A stretch of DNA of 8,720 bases, from assembly GCA_946405675.1 (NCBI GenBank), contig CAMJIC010000100.1, positions 1 through 8,720 of the forward strand. The letters are read 5' to 3'. Of this stretch, positions 6,477-8,720 are shown piece after piece (the first letter of the stretch is position 1; every line of letters begins with the position of its first letter). The notes beneath the pieces are model-generated. The model searched no databases. It saw only the letters and a program-made list of their open reading frames with translations, and was not told the origin of the DNA. The stretch is from an uncultured Clostridia bacterium (lineage in GTDB: Bacteria; Bacillota; Clostridia; Lachnospirales; Lachnospiraceae). Both the position numbers and the translations under genes were made by a program.

Positions 6477-6524
6477 CAAGCCTCCGTCAGCGGGCCGGCC
6501 CACTGGCGGAGCATGACTTGTAAC
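6473..6524. repeat. Second palindromic repeat element, between the decarboxylase and kinase genes
   Basis: GTGACAAG (6473-6480) and CTTGTAAC (6517-6524) are imperfect inverted termini (7 of 8). Between them, arms at 6482-6496 and 6497-6511 form a 15-position stem with one mismatch and one G-U pair, centred on GGCCGGCC. Reverse-complemented, the right part gives ACAAGTCATGCTCCGCCAGT then GGGC, clearly related to ACAAGTCACGCCCCCGCCAG then CGGGC at 4861-4885. The decarboxylase stop TGA (6474-6476) lies inside the left terminus. The stem could attenuate transcription or protect the mRNA end; no U-tract follows. Confidence 0.75.
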
Positions 6525-6540
6525 GATCAATGAACGCAGC

Positions 6541-6553
6541 AGGTACCAATATG
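6541..6553 (+). promoter_or_regulatory. RBS favouring the ATG at 6551 for the kinase gene
   Basis: AGG at 6541-6543 stands seven bases before ATG 6551. The earlier in-frame ATG at 6530 has only the end of the palindromic repeat upstream and no purine-rich site. The family N-terminus (MSHLFYLIGKSASGKDT) also begins at 6551. The Shine-Dalgarno is short, so the choice is probable, not certain. Confidence 0.6.
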
Positions 6554-7174
6554 AGCCACCTATTCTATCTGATCGGAAAAAGCGCATCCGGAAAAGACAC
6601 CCTGTATGAAAGCCTCCTTCATAATGCCGCCCTTGGCCTGACCCCCCTGATCCCCTGGACGACCCGTCCGATCCGGGCAAATGAAACCGACGGCGTGGAC
6701 TACCATTTCACCGATGAGGCAGGAATGCAGGAGCTTCTCAGACAGGGACGCGTCATAGAAAAGCGCACCTACCAGACCAAACACGGCCCCTGGACCTACT
6801 TTACCGTAAACGATGAAAACGATCCCTCCAAAGACCGCATCGCGATCGGTACCCTCGAGTCCTACCGGAAGATCCGGGATTACTATCCCACAGGATATGT
6901 GATCCCGCTCTACATAGAAGTCGATGACGGCATCCGCCTCGAACGCGCCCTGAAACGGGAACAAAAGCCAGGCAACCACCGCTATGAAGAAATGTGCCGC
7001 CGCTTCCTCGCGGACCAGGAGGATTTCTCCGAAGAAAACATACAGGCATCCGGGATCACCAGACGTTTTAACAACAGCGACAGCCCGGAAATGTGCCTGG
7101 AGGAGCTCACCTCCTATATCGAAGCAATTCAGGCAGCTATCGATACGATTCAGACAGCAAAAAAAGAGCTGTGA
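6551..7174 (+). CDS. Guanylate kinase-like nucleotide kinase
   Basis: The 207-residue product belongs to the guanylate kinase-like P-loop family, whose classical members convert GMP and ATP to GDP and ADP. Visible are a Walker A loop GKSASGKDT (9-17) and the GMP-binding segment TTRPIRANETDGVDYHF (37-53), close to the Gmk consensus TTRxxRxxExxGxxYxF. A further region with RFLADQEDF (about 155-163) corresponds to the lid and C-terminal helices. The P-loop differs from the usual GPSGxGK of Gmk, so this may be a divergent second copy beside a canonical gmk elsewhere. Bacillus has thymidylate kinase (tmk) in the equivalent place, but the TTRP segment argues against Tmk. It sits 74 bases after the decarboxylase and 52 before holB, probably in one transcript. 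Substrate is inferred, not shown. Confidence 0.85.
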   Translation: MSHLFYLIGKSASGKDTLYESLLHNAALGLTPLIPWTTRPIRANETDGVDYHFTDEAGMQELLRQGRVIEKRTYQTKHGPWTYFTVNDENDPSKDRIAIGTLESYRKIRDYYPTGYVIPLYIEVDDGIRLERALKREQKPGNHRYEEMCRRFLADQEDFSEENIQASGITRRFNNSDSPEMCLEELTSYIEAIQAAIDTIQTAKKEL

Positions 7175-7226
7175 AATTCAGAAGCGCAATGGCACTGCGT
7201 CATAACACCAGCACAGGAGGACACGC

Positions 7227-8114
7227 ATGGGCGTATTTGACAAAATAACAGGGCAGAAAAGAGCCGCAGCCATCCTGCAGCGCATGATCCGTGCAGACCG
7301 CATCAGCCACGCATGGCTCTTTAGCGGACCCTCCATGGCCAGCCTGCAGGAACTGGCACTTGCATTTGCCCAAACCCTGCAATGCACGCAGCGAAAAGCA
7401 GGCGAGGCCGATGCCTGCATGACCTGCAGAAGCTGCCGGCAGGCCATGGACCGGAACCACCCAGACATCCGCGTCTGGACACACGAAAAGCCCACAACCT
7501 TCTCCGTAGACGAGGCGCGCGCATTGATCTCAGATATCTCGATCCGCCCCTATGAAAGCGAACGCAAGATCTACATCATTCCAGACGCCCACCTCATGCG
7601 GCAGGAAGCACAGAACGCGCTCCTCAAAACACTCGAAGAGCCACCCTCCTACATCGTAATCATCCTGCTCACCAACTCCACGGATGCAATGCTCGAAACA
7701 ATCCGTTCCCGATGTCAGCCGCTGGAGCTAGCCGAAGAAAACATCCAGTACAGCCAGGAACTTTGCCAGACTGCCGAATCCATCCTCCTGAATATCCACT
7801 CCTGGGAAATGTCCCGCATCAATATTGCCATCAAGGAGCTTGCCGACTCCAAAACGCAGATCCCCCAGCTCCTTGAACTGCTCACCTCCTGGTACCGGGA
7901 TATCCTGTATTTCAAGGCATCCATGGATCCGGACAGCATCCTCAACCACGAGCATCTGTCCGAAATCCGGATCCTCGCCGGACAGACATCCTACGAAGGG
8001 ATCCAGAACGTACTCGAAAGCATCCAGAAAGCACGCCGACGCCTCGTAGCAAACGTCAATTTCGATCTCACCATGGAACTCCTGCTCCTTGCCATGAAAG
8101 ACGCCGTATCCTGA
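7227..8114 (+). CDS. holB: DNA polymerase III subunit delta' (clamp loader)
   Basis: HolB is the delta' subunit of the clamp-loader complex, which with tau/gamma and delta loads the beta sliding clamp at primed DNA. The 295-residue product starts GVFDKITGQKRAAAILQRMI, typical of delta'. It has a four-cysteine zinc site (C53, C64, C67, C70), DEARALISDISIRPYE (95-110), KIYIIPDAHLMRQEAQNALL (114-133) running into KTLEEPP (134-140), and the SRC motif (161-163) that supplies the arginine finger. The nucleotide-binding loop is degenerate (FSGPSMASLQEL, no GKT), as expected for a non-ATP-binding delta'. ATG 7227 has an excellent AGGAGG at 7215-7220, six bases upstream. In Bacillota holB is normally followed by ricT on the same strand; here a convergent small gene follows and ricT lies on the other strand. 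Length and motifs are normal. Confidence 0.96.
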   Translation: MGVFDKITGQKRAAAILQRMIRADRISHAWLFSGPSMASLQELALAFAQTLQCTQRKAGEADACMTCRSCRQAMDRNHPDIRVWTHEKPTTFSVDEARALISDISIRPYESERKIYIIPDAHLMRQEAQNALLKTLEEPPSYIVIILLTNSTDAMLETIRSRCQPLELAEENIQYSQELCQTAESILLNIHSWEMSRINIAIKELADSKTQIPQLLELLTSWYRDILYFKASMDPDSILNHEHLSEIRILAGQTSYEGIQNVLESIQKARRRLVANVNFDLTMELLLLAMKDAVS

Positions 8115-8133
8115 CCCATTCCATCAGACATCC

Positions 8134-8161
8134 AAAACGGGCCGGCATGAATGCCGACCCG
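8134..8161 (-). terminator. Intrinsic terminator for minus-strand transcription of the DUF1858 gene
   Basis: Minus-strand CGGGTCGGCA (8161-8152), loop TTCA, and TGCCGGCCCG (8147-8138) form a 10-bp stem with one G-U pair, followed by TTTT (8137-8134). It lies about 95 bases after the DUF1858 stop and 20 bases past the end of holB on the opposite strand, between convergent genes. The plus strand has no U-run after the stem, so holB transcripts would be poorly terminated here. A short extra stem (8200-8206 with 8215-8221, loop of eight) lies between it and the DUF1858 gene. Confidence 0.65.
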
Positions 8162-8256
8162 CTCCCGTTCAAAAAAACAATATAACTGCCGCTTTACTCT
8201 GAAAGCCCGTTACAGCTTTCATTCATACTGCAGCCAGTAATCCCTGGCATGAAGAT

Positions 8257-8481
8257 TTACTCAGCCTTGGCCTGCGTCGGCTTGCTCTCCAGATAATTGT
8301 TCAGCCTGGCAAGCAGAAGCTCCGGATCAATGCCATGAACCATCGCAGCCTGCTCAAGGCTCTCTCCCTGTGAAGACGGGCACCCGACACAATACATTCC
8401 ACCGCCCATCAGCACACCTGCAAGATCATAATCCACATTCAGGATCTCACCGATCGTCATATCCTTTGTAATCTTAACCAT
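8257..8481 (-). CDS. DUF1858 hybrid-cluster-associated redox disulfide domain protein
   Basis: A 74-residue protein made up of a single DUF1858 domain: TKDMTIGEIL (5-14), then GMYCVGCPSSQGESLEQAAM (28-47) and HGIDPELLLARLN (49-61). The CxxC pair (C31, C34) in CVGCPSSQ is the putative redox-active disulfide. Such domains occur alone or fused or adjacent to hybrid-cluster and other redox proteins; the precise partner is unknown, and no hybrid-cluster gene is in view. The chosen start (ATG at 8481) matches the domain start and has GGGAGGA (8487-8493) five bases upstream. A frame extending to 8541 is open but would run through a palindrome and the RBS, so it is unlikely to be translated. The last ten residues are a polar tail. 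Convergent with holB. Confidence 0.9.
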   Translation of the reverse strand: MVKITKDMTIGEILNVDYDLAGVLMGGGMYCVGCPSSQGESLEQAAMVHGIDPELLLARLNNYLESKPTQAKAE

Positions 8482-8486
8482 GATAG

Positions 8487-8493
8487 TCCTCCC
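8487..8493 (-). promoter_or_regulatory. RBS that fixes the DUF1858 start
   Basis: GGGAGGA on the minus strand stands five bases before ATG 8481. It selects this start over the GTG at 8541, which has no comparable site. Confidence 0.8.
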
Positions 8494-8510
8494 AATCTCG
8501 CCTGGAAGCT

Positions 8511-8530
8511 GTTCAGAACCTGTTCTGAAC
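8511..8530. promoter_or_regulatory. 20-bp palindrome upstream of the DUF1858 gene (operator or leader hairpin)
   Basis: GTTCAGAAC (8511-8519), CT, GTTCTGAAC (8522-8530): perfect 9-bp inverted arms. Each arm is itself GTTC-N-GAAC, so the site also reads as two identical half-palindromes 11 bp apart, about one helical turn. It lies 30 bases before the DUF1858 start and 18 before its RBS. No convincing -35/-10 pair was recognised near it. It could be a repressor site or a small leader stem. Confidence 0.55.
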
Positions 8531-8691
8531 AACCACCGCACCGGGCAATGCTTTCACATCCGGAATCTCCCGATGCTCCTTAATCTACGCTCTCATACAG
8601 TCCTCAGCAGCAAGCACTCCGGGCTCTCCTGAACAGTTTTCCTCGCCTGTCCAAGAGAACCACCGATTAGGATCTGTTACAGAATAACTTG

Positions 8692-8720
8692 TACATCTGA
8701 CTTGTCCAAACGCTCATCTG
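8692..8720 (+). repeat. Right copy of the 29-bp direct repeat at the window ends
   Basis: Exact copy of bases 1-29, at the very end of the window, upstream of the DUF1858 gene. Bases 8542-8691, between this copy and the palindrome region, contain no gene that I can support; the minus strand there has short open stretches broken by in-frame stops. If the two copies are the same locus, the sequence closes into an 8691-bp circle; if not, a dispersed repeat caps both ends. Confidence 0.95.

Noticed and set aside
5526..6680. 384-codon minus-strand frame opposite the decarboxylase
   Set aside because: It is an antisense shadow produced by GC-rich third positions. The plus strand carries clear PLP-enzyme motifs, and the antisense product shows no recognisable domain.
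8511..8530. LexA/SOS box
   Set aside because: The Bacillota site is GAAC-N4-GTTC; here the central GAAC and GTTC are separated by two bases, so spacing is wrong.
8257..8541. 94-residue version of the DUF1858 protein starting at 8541
   Set aside because: The extra 20 residues run through the palindrome and the strong RBS, and the domain begins at the methionine encoded at 8481.
1..8720. Small circular plasmid, suggested by identical ends
   Set aside because: No replication, partition, mobilisation or toxin-antitoxin gene; all content is chromosomal housekeeping. Excision circle or repeat-induced closure is more likely.

Overview
This is an 8.7 kb stretch of chromosomal housekeeping DNA, most likely from a GC-rich member of the Clostridia (probably Lachnospiraceae, Bacillota). 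The assignment rests on gene content: RicT/YaaT, MecA, a YaaO-type Orn/Lys/Arg decarboxylase, DNA polymerase III delta', TrmN6/YabB and RsmI, arranged much like the yaaO-tmk-holB-yaaT-yabB-rsmI neighbourhood of Bacillota. Purine-rich Shine-Dalgarno sites and tight gene overlaps fit this. No rRNA, tRNA, CRISPR array, IS transposase, phage gene or plasmid replication gene was found.

Layout. Two gene blocks diverge from an intergenic region at about 4765-5039. The minus-strand block reads leftwards: mecA-like (4764-3727), ricT (3581-1776), trmN6-like methyltransferase (1776-985) and rsmI (992-72). The last three overlap by 1 and 8 bp and look like one translationally coupled operon. The plus-strand block reads rightwards: Orn/Lys/Arg decarboxylase (5040-6476), a guanylate-kinase-like protein (6551-7174) and holB (7227-8114). 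A small DUF1858 redox-disulfide protein gene (8481-8257, minus) converges on holB, with a minus-strand terminator between them. All eight CDSs appear intact.

How the genes relate. RsmI methylates 16S rRNA and the TrmN6-like enzyme is expected to methylate tRNA. HolB is a clamp-loader subunit. RicT is an Fe-S partner of RNase Y, and MecA is the ClpC adaptor; in Bacillus both act on competence and development. Both proteins carry large in-frame tandem-repeat insertions here: an extension of about 320 residues on RicT built on a 27-bp period, and a six-copy 36-bp repeat in the MecA linker.

Other structure. A family of GC-rich palindromic repeats with termini GTTACAAG/CTTGTAAC lies on both sides of the decarboxylase gene. 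A near-perfect 20-bp palindrome precedes the DUF1858 gene. The first and last 29 bases of the window are identical, which could mean a circularised assembly or a dispersed repeat at both contig ends; the gene content argues against a plasmid. I did not find a clearly new multi-gene system. The unusual features are the repeat-expanded regulators, the palindromic repeats and the rearranged gene order.
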